This document shows positions 54,159 to 63,710 of a stretch of 64,000 nucleotides of DNA, piece by piece; position 1 is the stretch's first letter; each line of letters starts with the position of its first letter. The position numbers were made by a program, and so were the translations under genes. A model generated the notes under the pieces. It was not told where the DNA came from, ran no database searches, and worked only from the letters and a program-made list of their open reading frames with translations. The DNA is taken from contig NZ_JAQTQD010000005.1 of assembly GCF_028712425.1 (NCBI RefSeq), positions 69,779 to 133,778 on the forward strand, in the 5' to 3' direction. This stretch comes from Methanoregula sp. (GTDB taxonomy: Archaea > Halobacteriota > Methanomicrobia > Methanomicrobiales > Methanospirillaceae).

Positions 54159-54167
54159 GGTGCCGGA

Positions 54168-55325
54168 ATGCGGAATTTTGTCTCACAGCGGGCCCAGGAG
54201 ATCCCACCCTCGGGCATCAGGAAATTTTTCGATCTTGTCCTGACGATGGACGACGTAGTATCCCTCGGGGTAGGAGAACCGGATTTTAATACTCCTTGGA
54301 ACATCTGCGAATCGGGCATCTACTCGATTGAACAGGGGGGGACGTCCTATACTTCCAACCGCGGGCTCCAGGCCCTTCGGGACACCCTCTCGCGCTATCT
54401 CGCCCAGCACTATGGCGTGAATTATGACAACAATAGCGAGATGATCATCACAACCGGGGTGTCAGAAGCGCTTGATATCGCTGTCAGGGCGATCACCGAC
54501 CCCGGCGATGAGGTTATTGTTGCCCAGCCCGGCTACGTCTCATACGGCCCCTGTATCACCCTTGCCGGGGGGACACCGGTCCCGCTCCGGTGCACGGAGA
54601 AGGACCACTTCAAAATTAATCCGGATACGCTTGCCGAACAGATCACGCCAAAGACAAAGGCGCTGGTCATGAACTTCCCGAATAACCCGACAGGCGGGGT
54701 AATGACCAAAAGCGACCTGAAAGCTGTTGCGGATATCATCATCGACCACGACCTCCTGCTCATCAGCGACGAGGTTTATGCCGAGCTGACGTACGAGGGG
54801 AGCCATTGCGTTGCGGCAACGGTCAGTGATCTCTGGGAACGGACCATCACCCTGAACGGGTTCTCCAAGGCCTATGCCATGACCGGGTGGCGGATCGGGT
54901 ACCTCTGTGCCCCGGAAGAGCTCTGCGATGCAGCTCTCAAGATCCACCAGTACGTGATGCTCTGTGCACCCGTTATGGGGCAGGTCGGGGCACTTGAAGC
55001 GCTCCGGTCGGCAGAGGAGGATAAGAACAACATGGTGAACGAGTACCGTCTCCGCCGTAACCTGTTCGTGGCCGGCCTCAACCGGATCGGCCTCCCCTGC
55101 CATGTACCGGAAGGTGCGTTCTACGCCTTCCCGTCAGTTGAGAAGACCGGGCTCTCGGACACGGAGTTTGCCGAGCGCCTCTTAAAGGAGCAGAAGGTTG
55201 CCGTTGTCCCGGGTAGTGTTTTTGGCCCCGGTGGCGAGGGGCATCTGCGGTGTGCCTACGCGGTCTCAAGAAAGGAACTTGGCGAGGCCCTTGAACGGAT
55301 GGACCGGTTCCTGCAGAGCCTGTAA
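54168..55325 (+). CDS. Class I/II PLP aminotransferase
   Basis: 385 residues of the aspartate aminotransferase fold. The PLP Lys is in TLNGFSKAYAMTGWRIGYL; phosphate and pyridine contacts appear in NFPNNPTGG and ISDEVYAEL. The N-terminus (SQRAQEIPPSGIRKFFDL, GVGEPDFNTP) fits the archaeal branch that includes aspartate, alanine and aromatic aminotransferases; specificity cannot be fixed here. It probably shares a transcript with the upstream Lrp gene. Confidence 0.9.
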   Translation: MRNFVSQRAQEIPPSGIRKFFDLVLTMDDVVSLGVGEPDFNTPWNICESGIYSIEQGGTSYTSNRGLQALRDTLSRYLAQHYGVNYDNNSEMIITTGVSEALDIAVRAITDPGDEVIVAQPGYVSYGPCITLAGGTPVPLRCTEKDHFKINPDTLAEQITPKTKALVMNFPNNPTGGVMTKSDLKAVADIIIDHDLLLISDEVYAELTYEGSHCVAATVSDLWERTITLNGFSKAYAMTGWRIGYLCAPEELCDAALKIHQYVMLCAPVMGQVGALEALRSAEEDKNNMVNEYRLRRNLFVAGLNRIGLPCHVPEGAFYAFPSVEKTGLSDTEFAERLLKEQKVAVVPGSVFGPGGEGHLRCAYAVSRKELGEALERMDRFLQSL

Positions 55326-55386
55326 TCTCTCAGGTGGGGACAACCTCACTATCGGCCTATTTTTCTATACATTTGTCTCAGGGAAT

Positions 55387-55396
55387 AGTTTATTGG
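55387..55396 (+). promoter_or_regulatory. Possible TATA box of purA
   Basis: A TAGTTTATTG stretch lies about 35 bases before the purA ATG at 55426, in an AT-rich gap, predicting a leader of about 9 bases. The match to the TATA consensus is only moderate. Confidence 0.35.
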
Positions 55397-55425
55397 GAAA
55401 CTCACACAATACTACATGAAAGACA

Positions 55426-56439
55426 ATGAGCTGTTCTATCATCGTTGGTGGATTTTTTGGGGATGAGGGGAAGGGCAAGGTTGTTGCCCACATTGCCTAT
55501 AAGGACAAACCCGTCATCATCTCCCGCGGCGGTGTGGGCCCGAATGCCGGGCACACTGTCCAGGTTGGAACCAAGGAATATGGCGTCCGCATGGTCCCAT
55601 CCGGATTTGTCTATAAGGACGCAAAGTTATGCATTGGCAGCGGAGTCCTTGTTGATCCCCGGATCCTGAAACATGAAGTCGAGACACTGGGTGTCAGGGG
55701 ACGTGTTTTCGTAGACAAACGCTGCGGCATCATAACGGAAGACCATATTGCCCGCGACAAGGGAAGCGCCCATCTGGCAAAGAAGATTGGCAGCACAGGC
55801 TCGGGCTGCGGGCCGGCAAATTCCGACCGGGTCATGCGAACCTCCCCGCAGGCAAAGGACGTTCCCGAACTTGCTGAGTACCTGCTCGATGTGCCAAAAG
55901 CAATCGACGATGCCCTGAAACAGAACCAGAACGTTCTTCTCGAAGGCACCCAGGGATTTGGCATCTCCCTGTATTATGGGACATACCCCTTCGTGACCAG
56001 CAAGGACACATCAGCCTCCCAGATTGCCGCAGACAACGGTGTCGGCCCGACACGGATCGATGACGTCGTTGTCGTCTTCAAGGCATATCCCACCCGTGTC
56101 GGCGAAGGGCCGTTCTCAACCGAGATGTCGGCCGAGAAGTCCGATGCCATGGGAATCCAGGAGTTTGGCACCGTTACCCACAGAAAGCGCCGTATCGGTG
56201 GCTGGGATGGCGAGATGGCACGGTACTCGGCCATGATCAACGGCTGCACCCAGGCAGCTATCACCGGCATCGACCGGGTAGACAAGGACTGTTTCGGGAT
56301 CACCGAATACGCAAAACTGACCAAAAAGGCCAGGGACTTCATCAAGCAGGCCGAGGAAGACATCGGCTGCCCCGTTGCCCTGATCTCCACCGGACCGGAG
56401 ATTACCCAGATCATCGATATCCGGGATGAACTGAAATGA
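55426..56439 (+). CDS. purA: Adenylosuccinate synthetase, short archaeal form
   Basis: 337 residues, about 90 shorter than bacterial PurA, as usual in many archaea. The GTP/IMP loop is FFGDEGKGKVVA (catalytic Asp), and IMP contacts lie in GGVGPNAGHTVQ and in LEGTQGFGISLYYGTYPFVT. Later segments are VVFKAYPTRVGEGPF and ITGIDRVDKDCFGITEY. It joins aspartate to IMP on the way to AMP. Its stop overlaps the start of the Trm112-like mini-gene. Confidence 0.95.
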   Translation: MSCSIIVGGFFGDEGKGKVVAHIAYKDKPVIISRGGVGPNAGHTVQVGTKEYGVRMVPSGFVYKDAKLCIGSGVLVDPRILKHEVETLGVRGRVFVDKRCGIITEDHIARDKGSAHLAKKIGSTGSGCGPANSDRVMRTSPQAKDVPELAEYLLDVPKAIDDALKQNQNVLLEGTQGFGISLYYGTYPFVTSKDTSASQIAADNGVGPTRIDDVVVVFKAYPTRVGEGPFSTEMSAEKSDAMGIQEFGTVTHRKRRIGGWDGEMARYSAMINGCTQAAITGIDRVDKDCFGITEYAKLTKKARDFIKQAEEDIGCPVALISTGPEITQIIDIRDELK

Positions 56440-56615
56440 AACGTTCACTGATGGATATCCTCTGCTGCCCGGTATGCAAAGGGGATCTTTCTCTCAAAGT
56501 TGATGCAGAAGATGCAAAAGAAATCCTTGAAGGGACCCTGCACTGTGCCTCCTGCAGGGTGGATTATCCCATCCACGAGGGTATCCCCAACCTCCTCCCT
56601 CCACAGGGACCCTGA
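56436..56615 (+). CDS. Trm112-like zinc-ribbon mini-protein
   Basis: 59 residues, ATG overlapping the purA stop (ATGA), so translation is coupled. The fold is a Trm112-type zinc ribbon: CCPVCKGDL near the start and CASCRVDYPIHEGIPNLLPP at the end, giving four Cys ligands. Trm112 proteins bind and stabilise methyltransferases for rRNA, tRNA and release factors; archaeal versions serve several partners. Nothing here shows which methyltransferase it joins. Confidence 0.85.
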   Translation: MKRSLMDILCCPVCKGDLSLKVDAEDAKEILEGTLHCASCRVDYPIHEGIPNLLPPQGP

Positions 56616-56631
56616 TACTGAAGGTTCCGGT

Positions 56632-57198
56632 ATGACAATCCCCACTCTTTTTTCTGTTCTGGTTGCAGCAGGCGGAGAGGGAGATGCCGGGTACGAAGTC
56701 CATCTGAACCGGAGCAGTATCAACTCCATTGATGTACCCCGGGAGAAGATCGTTGCAGAGCCAGGGGGCCTCCTCCGCATACGATTCATGAACCACGGGG
56801 CGCCGATTCATATCACCATCACCGCCTCCAATGCCGGGGCATTCACCAGTTTTTTTCATGAGAACCTGTATGTTGTTGATGAATCGATCCTAGCAATACC
56901 CATTCTCAAAGACTGCCCGCCGGGCACGTTCGACCTTGATGTCATCTCGGGCTACGGCTTGATGAAAGCACAGATTCCTGTCAGCATCCTGCCCCCGCAG
57001 GCATCACGCCCGACCATCCGCGAGGAATATCCTCTCCAACCTGTTGCCCGCGGCCGGCCTCATCCCCTGATGATCATGATGGGTGTCGCGCTCCTCCTGT
57101 ACTGCGCCTGGTTCTATACCGGGACAGTGTTCCTCAATATCGCGGCATTCATCACGCTCATTGTCGGGGCACTCTACACATGGTACCGTCAGCAATAA
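56632..57198 (+). CDS. Membrane-anchored beta-domain protein of unknown function
   Basis: 188 residues. The first about 135 form a beta-rich, CARDB/DUF7524-like domain (VHLNRSSINSIDVPREKI, GLLRIRFMNHGAPIHITITAS, and VDVISGYGL-like strands). Two closely spaced hydrophobic helices (MIMMGVALLLYCAWFYTG and [19 protein letters not shown]) end the chain. The family name is a guess from the pattern. The end overlaps the cobD start by 19 bp. The ATG at 56632 follows the mini-gene by 16 bp, so the set purA to pdxT may be one long transcript. Confidence 0.72.
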   Translation: MTIPTLFSVLVAAGGEGDAGYEVHLNRSSINSIDVPREKIVAEPGGLLRIRFMNHGAPIHITITASNAGAFTSFFHENLYVVDESILAIPILKDCPPGTFDLDVISGYGLMKAQIPVSILPPQASRPTIREEYPLQPVARGRPHPLMIMMGVALLLYCAWFYTGTVFLNIAAFITLIVGALYTWYRQQ

Positions 57199-58121
57199 CG
57201 CTTGCACCCCTGGTCCTGTGCGCGGCACTTGTTCTTGACCGGATCATGGGCGATCCGCAGTCCCGGTATCACCCTGTCGCCCTTCTTGGATCGTTTATAG
57301 CATTCTGGGGGAAGCCGGATTGTTACCCGGTAAGTATCCAGCGTATTGTCGGAGTCCTGTTATGGGTAGTGACAGTACTCCTGTTTTGTATTCCATTCAT
57401 CCTTGTCTCTCTCTATGCCCCCTGGTACCTGTATCTCCTCCTTGCTCCCGTGCTCCTGAAATTCTGCTTCGCCTGGCGGTCTCTTGAGGAACACGCCCTT
57501 GCCGTGGTCTCGGCACTAAAGGAGGGCATGGAAAAGGGTCGGGAGAAAGTCGGGCTCCTGGTGTCCCGGGACACTGCGTCTCTTGACCGCGATCATATCC
57601 TCTCGGCTGGTTTTGAGTCCATGACCGAGAACTTAAACGACAGTATCATCGCCCCCCTCTTCTGGTTTACCCTTCTTGGCCTCCCGGGAGCCGCAGCATG
57701 CCGGGCCATCAACACCATGGATGCCATGCTCGGGTACCAGGACGAGCGTGAACGCCTCGGGTGGTGTACTGCACGGATGGATGATATCATGAATTTCATT
57801 CCGGCGCGGGTAACCGTCCTCCTCCTTCTCGCCTGGTTTGCTCTGAAAGGCACACTGCCCCAGGCATGGCGGGTAATGCAGCGCGACGGCCACCTGCGTC
57901 CCGGTTTCAACGGGGGTATTATTATGGGGGCAATGGCTGGGGGAACATGCACCCGGTTTGAAAAACCTGGTATCTATAGAATTGGAGACGGAAACCGGAC
58001 ACTTGATGAAGCGGGCGCGGATATCCTGTCTGCGGTCAGGGCCGTCACCGTGATGTATGCAGCTCTTACCTGTAGTACTCTGATTTTATTGGGTGCCGTG
58101 ATCAATCATTTAGGCATATGA
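57180..58121 (+). CDS. cobD: Adenosylcobinamide-phosphate synthase CobD/CbiB
   Basis: 313-residue membrane enzyme of cobalamin synthesis that attaches aminopropanol (phosphate) to adenosylcobyric acid. Family motifs are [22 protein letters not shown] at the start (split here as DRIMGDPQ and [10 protein letters not shown]), [19 protein letters not shown] and [18 protein letters not shown]. About five hydrophobic helices are visible. It overlaps the preceding gene by 19 bp and pdxS by 4 bp. Confidence 0.93.
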   Translation: MVPSAITLAPLVLCAALVLDRIMGDPQSRYHPVALLGSFIAFWGKPDCYPVSIQRIVGVLLWVVTVLLFCIPFILVSLYAPWYLYLLLAPVLLKFCFAWRSLEEHALAVVSALKEGMEKGREKVGLLVSRDTASLDRDHILSAGFESMTENLNDSIIAPLFWFTLLGLPGAAACRAINTMDAMLGYQDERERLGWCTARMDDIMNFIPARVTVLLLLAWFALKGTLPQAWRVMQRDGHLRPGFNGGIIMGAMAGGTCTRFEKPGIYRIGDGNRTLDEAGADILSAVRAVTVMYAALTCSTLILLGAVINHLGI

Positions 58122-59014
58122 AACTGGAAGAGCTGAGATTTGGCACTGAGCTCCTCAAGCGCGGCTTCGCAGCCATGCAGAAAGGGGGCGTGATCATGGA
58201 TGTCGTCAATGCCGAGCAGGCGAAGATCGCCGAGGATGCCGGCGCGGTTGCCGTGATGTCCCTTGAGCGGGTGCCGTCGGATATCCGGAAAGCAGGGGGC
58301 GTTGCCCGCATGGCAGATCCCGAGAAGGTCATCGAGATTATCGAGACAGTCTCCATCCCGGTGATGGGAAAGGTCCGCATCGGCCACTTTGTCGAAGCGC
58401 AGGTCTTAGAAATCCTTGGGGTCGACATGATCGATGAGAGCGAGGTCCTGACCCCCGCAGACGAGCAATACCATATCGATAAGAAGCAGTTCACGGTCCC
58501 CTTCGTCTGCGGTGCCCGCGATCTTGGCGAAGCGCTCCGGAGGATCAACGAGGGTGCGGCCATGATCCGGACTAAGGGCGAGGCCGGTACGGGAAATGTC
58601 GTGGAAGCGGTCCGCCACATGCGCACGATTATGGGCGAGATCCGGATGCTCCGCGGCCTTGACAAACAGGAGATGGCCGATTATGCCCGCGAGATCGAAG
58701 CCCCCGCGGAACTGGTCTTCGAATGTGCCGAGCGTGGCAGGCTCCCGGTCGTTAACTTCTCCGCAGGCGGCATTGCTACGCCGTCAGACGCTGCGCTCAT
58801 GATGCAGCTGGGAGCTGACGGCGTCTTCGTCGGATCCGGCATCTTCAAGTCCTCGAACCCGAAGCTGATGGCCAAAGCCATTGTCGAGGCGGTCAACCAC
58901 TTCGATGATGCGGAAGTGCTCGCAAAGGTCAGCAAAGGCCTTGGCGACGCCATGCCAGGCCTCGATGTCCACAAGCTCTCGGACGACGAGGTGCTGCAGA
59001 CCCGTGGACGCTAA
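58118..59014 (+). CDS. pdxS: PLP synthase subunit PdxS
   Basis: 298-residue TIM-barrel synthase that builds pyridoxal phosphate from ribose-5-phosphate, glyceraldehyde-3-phosphate and ammonia. Conserved stretches are [52 protein letters not shown] (with catalytic Lys) and [16 protein letters not shown]. The ATG overlaps the end of cobD, and the end overlaps pdxT by 11 bp, so cobD-pdxS-pdxT are translationally linked. Confidence 0.96.
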   Translation: MKLEELRFGTELLKRGFAAMQKGGVIMDVVNAEQAKIAEDAGAVAVMSLERVPSDIRKAGGVARMADPEKVIEIIETVSIPVMGKVRIGHFVEAQVLEILGVDMIDESEVLTPADEQYHIDKKQFTVPFVCGARDLGEALRRINEGAAMIRTKGEAGTGNVVEAVRHMRTIMGEIRMLRGLDKQEMADYAREIEAPAELVFECAERGRLPVVNFSAGGIATPSDAALMMQLGADGVFVGSGIFKSSNPKLMAKAIVEAVNHFDDAEVLAKVSKGLGDAMPGLDVHKLSDDEVLQTRGR

Positions 59015-59609
59015 GATCGGCGTTCTCGCGCTCCAGGGGAACGTGAGCGAACATATCGACGCGTTCCTGTCGGTGCTCGAACGGATGGGCCACGGCCCCT
59101 CTTCCGAGGTTTTCGAGGTGAGGAGCCCGGCCGATCTTGCGGAATGCAACGCCCTTGCCCTGCCGGGCGGAGAGTCGACAACCATCTCCCGCCTGATCGA
59201 CAAGAACGGGCTGTATGAGCCCCTTCGGGCGTTTCCGGGAGGGATCTTTGCAACCTGCGCCGGGATGGTGCTGATGGCCAGCCACGTGGAAGATCCCCGG
59301 ATCCGCCCGCTTGGTCTTATTGACATGGCCGTTGACCGGAACGCGTTTGGCAGGCAGCGGGAATCGTTTGAAGCCGACCTCGTCATGGACGGGCTTGAGG
59401 GAGGACCGTTCCATGCCGTCTTCATCCGGGCACCCGTGGTCAGATCGGCAGGAAACGCTGTTCATATCCTTGCTGAGATCCCGCAGGGGATCGTCGCTGT
59501 CGAACAGGGAAAACACATGGCGTTTTCCTTCCATCCCGAGCTCGGGGAGGACACCCGTCTCCATGAACGGTTCCTGCAACGGCAGGGGATTACGAATCTG
59601 GCCTCGTGA
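59004..59609 (+). CDS. pdxT: PLP synthase glutaminase subunit PdxT
   Basis: 201 residues, GTG start inside the end of pdxS. It is a class I glutaminase that feeds ammonia to PdxS. The oxyanion motif is LPGGESTT, the nucleophile Cys is in [10 protein letters not shown], and the His-Glu pair is in SFHPELGED. The opening [14 protein letters not shown] is diagnostic. Confidence 0.95.
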   Translation: MDAKIGVLALQGNVSEHIDAFLSVLERMGHGPSSEVFEVRSPADLAECNALALPGGESTTISRLIDKNGLYEPLRAFPGGIFATCAGMVLMASHVEDPRIRPLGLIDMAVDRNAFGRQRESFEADLVMDGLEGGPFHAVFIRAPVVRSAGNAVHILAEIPQGIVAVEQGKHMAFSFHPELGEDTRLHERFLQRQGITNLAS

Positions 59610-59789
59610 TTGTTGCAGAGAAGTATGAACAGGTCCGGTACTGGTGCCTGATCGGAAAGTGATTTTACTTTCGCGGTGCTATGCACAAGAGAATAACCAC
59701 AACAATACCAGTTTCTTTCAGCTGCAGCCAGTCTGCAATCCAGACTCCCGTACGCGTTAACCCCTCATAAGATCAGGTCAGGGATATCC

Positions 59790-62000
59790 ATGAGTTCACA
59801 ACCGGTTGTTGACAGCATCCTTTCCGCCCGGTACCTCCGGAAAGGTGAGAAGGATTTTTCTGATATCTGCCGCCGCACAGCAGCAGCCCTTGCCGACAAT
59901 AACGAGGAAGAAGCCCGGTTCTTTGAGGCCATGACCTCTCTCCGGTTCCTTCCGAACTCCCCGACCCTGATGAATGCCGGCACCGAGCTCGGCCAGCTCT
60001 CTGCCTGCTTCACGCTGCCGGTCCCTGACTCCATTGATGGTATCTTTGACGCCATGAAGCAGGGGGCCATCATCCACAAGACCGGTGGCGGGACCGGGTA
60101 TAACTTCTCCCGTCTCCGCCCCGAAGGTTCCCCCGTCCAGTCAACCGAGGGAGTGGCCTCAGGTCCTGTCTCGTTCATGCGGGTCTTCAACGCAGCAACG
60201 GAAGTCATCAAGCAGGGCGGCCGCAGGCGCGGGGCAAACATGGGGATCCTGAATGTCTGGCACCCGGACATTCTTCCTTTCATTACGGCAAAGACAAAAG
60301 AGGGTGAGTTTGCCAATTTCAACATCTCCGTGATGGTCAATGACCGGTTCATGGACCTTGTCTCCAAAAAGCAGTTCAATACCGTCTGGCTTAGCCATCC
60401 CAGAACGGGAGACACGGTAACGGTAGGCCGGATCTGGACAGCCATTGTCGAGGGGATCTGGAAGAATGGCGAACCGGGGATCCTGTTCTTTGATGAGATC
60501 AACCGGAAGAACCCGACACCGCAGCTGGGAGAGATTGATACCACAAATCCCTGCGGCGAGCAGCCGCTCTTCCCCTACGAGAGCTGCGTCCTTGGGAGCA
60601 TCAACCTCGCCGCCTGTATGCGGGGTGGTGTGCTTGATGAACGATTACTCGAGGAGACCGCCCGCATGGGCACATGCTTCCTCGACCTGGTCATAGACAA
60701 GAACACCTTTCCCATCCCGCAGATTGCGGAGGCAACGAAGCGGACACGGAAGATCGGCCTTGGCCTGATGGGAGTCCACGACGCCCTGCTCATGGCAGGG
60801 CTGGCTTATGATTCTCCTGAGGGACGGGCATGGTGTGAGCGGGTCATGCAGTTCGTCACCCGCGCCGCTGTTGATGAGTCGCGGCAGCTTGCCACAAAAC
60901 GCGGACCATTTCCCTCATGGGAGGGAAGCATTTGGAAGGAATTCCCGGTCAGGAATGCAGCGATGACAACCATCGCCCCCACCGGCACCATCTCGCTGCT
61001 TGCCGGGTGTTCGAGCGGGATCGAACCCATCTTCTCGTTTGCCTATACGCGGAAAAATACTGTTGGCAAAGTGTTTGTCATCGTCAACCCTGTCTTCCGC
61101 GACCGGCTCGCAGCCACCCTCTCTGCGACAGGGTTGGCAGGCAAGGCACTGGAGAACAAAGTTGAGGAAGTAGTAGCGCACGTCCATGAAACGGGGTCCG
61201 TGCAGGATCTGGACTGGCTTCCTGAGGCGTTCCGCTGCCTCTGCAAGACAGCCCTTGATATCAGCTGGAAAGATCATATCCTGATGCAGGCCGCGTTCCA
61301 GAAACATGTCCACGCCTCTATCAGCAAGACGATCAACATGCCGGCTTCAGCAACAAGGGAAGATTGTGCAGAAGCCCTCCTCATGGCCTGGAGCCTGAAG
61401 CTGAAAGGAATCACTATCTACCGGACCGGCAGCCGCGAGGATGTTGTCCTCTCCCTGAAAGACAAGGCCCCTGCCCCTTCAGCGGAGGTGCCTGTGGCAC
61501 CAGGACGTACTGTGCCGGAAACGATCCCGTCCCTCTCCATCGACCGGCCAAAAGAGCTCTCAGGACGGACCTATCTCTGCCAGTCCGGCTGCTGCCGGCT
61601 CTATGTCACGGTCAACCTCCTGGACGGGAAACCAATGGAGGTATTTATCAGGACGGTCGGGAGCGGGGGCTGCGAAGCGAACAGCAGCGCTCTTGGCCGT
61701 GCTATCAGTACCGGCCTCCAGAACGGGGTTCCGTTCAACAAGTTCGTCAAGCAGTTTGCCAAGGTCAACTGTGTTGTGGCCATCAAGAACCCGTCTTCGG
61801 AAGGGCATTCGTGTGCGGATGTTGTCGGGCGTTGCATCGAGCTCTCGGCAAAGAACCAGAGTATCACCACCTTGAAAGACTGGGATATCCGTGATATAGG
61901 GGCAAAGAACCCCTGCCCGGACTGCGGGGAGCCGCTCGACTTTGGGGAAGGCTGCAACAAGGGGATCTGCAAGCACTGCGGCTGGACCGGGTGCAGCTGA
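59790..62000 (+). CDS. nrdJ: Adenosylcobalamin-dependent ribonucleotide reductase (class II)
   Basis: 736 residues. Reductase motifs are FLPNSPTLMNAGTELGQLSACF, KTGGGTGYNFSRLRP, the radical-site NPCGEQPLFPYESCVLGSINLA and the substrate loop TIAPTGTISLLAGCSSGIEP. A C-terminal Cys-rich zinc segment CPDCG to CKHCGWTGC ends the chain, as in NrdJ. It makes deoxyribonucleotides without oxygen using B12, in line with the nearby cobD. The 180-bp upstream gap shows no riboswitch that I can identify. Confidence 0.95.
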   Translation: MSSQPVVDSILSARYLRKGEKDFSDICRRTAAALADNNEEEARFFEAMTSLRFLPNSPTLMNAGTELGQLSACFTLPVPDSIDGIFDAMKQGAIIHKTGGGTGYNFSRLRPEGSPVQSTEGVASGPVSFMRVFNAATEVIKQGGRRRGANMGILNVWHPDILPFITAKTKEGEFANFNISVMVNDRFMDLVSKKQFNTVWLSHPRTGDTVTVGRIWTAIVEGIWKNGEPGILFFDEINRKNPTPQLGEIDTTNPCGEQPLFPYESCVLGSINLAACMRGGVLDERLLEETARMGTCFLDLVIDKNTFPIPQIAEATKRTRKIGLGLMGVHDALLMAGLAYDSPEGRAWCERVMQFVTRAAVDESRQLATKRGPFPSWEGSIWKEFPVRNAAMTTIAPTGTISLLAGCSSGIEPIFSFAYTRKNTVGKVFVIVNPVFRDRLAATLSATGLAGKALENKVEEVVAHVHETGSVQDLDWLPEAFRCLCKTALDISWKDHILMQAAFQKHVHASISKTINMPASATREDCAEALLMAWSLKLKGITIYRTGSREDVVLSLKDKAPAPSAEVPVAPGRTVPETIPSLSIDRPKELSGRTYLCQSGCCRLYVTVNLLDGKPMEVFIRTVGSGGCEANSSALGRAISTGLQNGVPFNKFVKQFAKVNCVVAIKNPSSEGHSCADVVGRCIELSAKNQSITTLKDWDIRDIGAKNPCPDCGEPLDFGEGCNKGICKHCGWTGCS

Positions 62001-62083
62001 GATTACCCGACCTGTTCTACACGATTACCAGAACTCCGGTCATCCTCTCAAAATATATGGGGGAAAGAAACACTCCTTTCTCC

Positions 62084-62458
62084 ATGTCATATGGGAAGAC
62101 CCTCCTTTTCATCTACAATGCCGATAGTGGCATCCTGCCGGGATTGAAGGAGTATTCCTCGAAGGCCGGCACAGTGCACGAACGGAATTTCTGCAACTTA
62201 ACTGCAATAACCAATACCCCGATCGGCATGAAGAAAGACTGGAAACGGTTCGTCCGGGACTTAAACATTCCGGCCCGGTTCCTGAACCGGAATGAATTCA
62301 TCTCCGAGATCGGGGCCGGGCTCATCACGTTCCCGGCAATTCTTGTCCAGATGGGAAAAGATTTCCTGATCGTTGCCAGCAGCGAAGAGATCAACAGGTG
62401 CGCCAGCCTTGATGATCTCATCAGCCTTGTGCGTCAGCGATCGCTGGAGATTCCATAA
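62084..62458 (+). CDS. Conserved hypothetical protein, thioredoxin-like guess
   Basis: 124 residues if started at the ATG at 62084; other in-frame ATGs are at 62057 and 61991. A TATA-like AAAATATATGG (62050-62060) is centred about 30 bases before 62084, supporting the short form with a tiny leader. Family-like segments are LLFIYNADSGILPGLKEY, FCNLTAITNTPIGMKKDWKRF and the end EEINRCASLDDLISLV. I recall bacterial proteins with this pattern but no known function. It follows nrdJ by 83 bp. Confidence 0.75.
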   Translation: MSYGKTLLFIYNADSGILPGLKEYSSKAGTVHERNFCNLTAITNTPIGMKKDWKRFVRDLNIPARFLNRNEFISEIGAGLITFPAILVQMGKDFLIVASSEEINRCASLDDLISLVRQRSLEIP

Positions 62459-62470
62459 ATCCGCGGCGGA

Positions 62471-63190
62471 CTATCTCTTCCAGTCTTTTTTCATCGCCTC
62501 GGAGCGCAGCTCCGGTGGCATGAGCTCGATTGCATACCGCAATGCCGTCCGGGGCATCCGTTGCTTGTTCTTCATGACATACTGAAAAATTTCCCCGGTA
62601 TGCTTTCTGCTGGCCTCTTTTAAGAGCCAGCCATATCCTTTCTGCACCATGTCATCAGTGTCGGTCAGCAGCAGATCGGCAATTTCCATGGACTCTAAAA
62701 GGAACTTCCCATGCTTTGCGGGGACAATGAGGGAAACCGCTGCTGCCCGTCGCATCCACTGGTTCTCTGACTGCGTCCAGCGTTTCAGTTCATCAACAGT
62801 GTCCGGGAATTGCTCAACAAAATCTCCCAGTGTATGGTTGCAGAACCCGTCACAGGATGCCCAGTTGGTGATGTACGTCTCGATCCAGCGCCGGAACACG
62901 GGGAGATCGTCTCGTTCGTACTGCCCTGAGAGGGAATGCGCCCATTCGGATACGATAAAAGACTCTTCCATGTACCCGGACTGGCAGAGTTCCTCGCACA
63001 GGGCGAAGATCTCCGGCTTCGGCCGGCTCTTTACTTTTTTCCAGTATTTTTTTGCCAGTGCGATGACGGCAGCAGTTTTCGTGCCATAACAGCGGATCTC
63101 TTCTTTGAAGAACCGCTTCGAGCTCTCCTGTAGTGCGGGATCGGCAATGATCTCAAGTTCCATCCGTATCCGGGCAATAACCGGGTCCAT
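62471..63190 (-). CDS. AlkD-like DNA alkylation repair protein
   Basis: 239 residues, all-helical HEAT-like repeats of the AlkD glycosylase family. The opening is SSKRFFKEEIRCYGTKTAAV, followed by the typical WIETYITNWASCDGFCNHTL segment, whose Trp and Asp sit where AlkD contacts the lesion. RRAAAVSLIVPAKHGK and DTDDMVQKGYGWLLKEAS follow. It removes positively charged alkylated bases in characterised members. It converges with the 62084 gene. Confidence 0.9.
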   Translation of the reverse strand: MDPVIARIRMELEIIADPALQESSKRFFKEEIRCYGTKTAAVIALAKKYWKKVKSRPKPEIFALCEELCQSGYMEESFIVSEWAHSLSGQYERDDLPVFRRWIETYITNWASCDGFCNHTLGDFVEQFPDTVDELKRWTQSENQWMRRAAAVSLIVPAKHGKFLLESMEIADLLLTDTDDMVQKGYGWLLKEASRKHTGEIFQYVMKNKQRMPRTALRYAIELMPPELRSEAMKKDWKR

Positions 63191-63311
63191 ACCAATGTGT
63201 TGCCGGAATCATGGATAAGGGACGCGGTATGCGGGGAGTGAAGGTGATGCACTGCCTCAAGATTGTCAGGGAAATTCAGTGTAAAGATTGTATAAAAAAA
63301 TGATGTGGCAT

Positions 63312-63710
63312 TCACTGGGATACAGCAATCCCCGGTCCTGTAATATCTTCAGCGGAGATTTTTTCCAGCGCTTCTGCAATGAAGATCTTGACGAATGCAT
63401 TGTCGCTGTTGTAGGCCTGCTGCAGGGCATGTGCTGCCCGTGGCCCTCCTATCTTTCCCAGGGCAGATGCAGTGACCCAGCGAATATCCTGGTCCTCGTC
63501 CATCAGTGTCCGGGCGAGATAATCGACTGAACTCCTGTTGCCGATATTCCCCAGAGCATCCACAGCAAAGAACCGTACCCATTTATCCTCATCAGCCAGG
63601 GCATGGTGCAGGTATTCAAGTGCCGGCTCACCGTGTGTTCCCAGGGTGACGATGGATTTCCACCGCTCCGGTCGCACCCGGTCCTTTAAATCCATTAGTG
63701 CTTGTTCCAT
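63312..63710 (-). CDS. HEAT-repeat protein
   Basis: 132 residues made of about three PBS-lyase-type HEAT repeats (WVRFFAVDALGNIGNRSSVDYL, IRWVTASALGKIGGPRAAHALQ, FVKIFIAEALEKI). Such proteins are scaffolds; the partner is unknown. It lies 121 bp upstream of the AlkD-like gene on the same strand, and both are HEAT-type helical proteins. A shared transcript is possible. Confidence 0.82.
   Translation of the reverse strand: MEQALMDLKDRVRPERWKSIVTLGTHGEPALEYLHHALADEDKWVRFFAVDALGNIGNRSSVDYLARTLMDEDQDIRWVTASALGKIGGPRAAHALQQAYNSDNAFVKIFIAEALEKISAEDITGPGIAVSQ

Noticed and set aside
59610-59789. Cobalamin riboswitch upstream of nrdJ
   Set aside because: I looked for the B12-box-like core and saw none; archaea rarely use this class.
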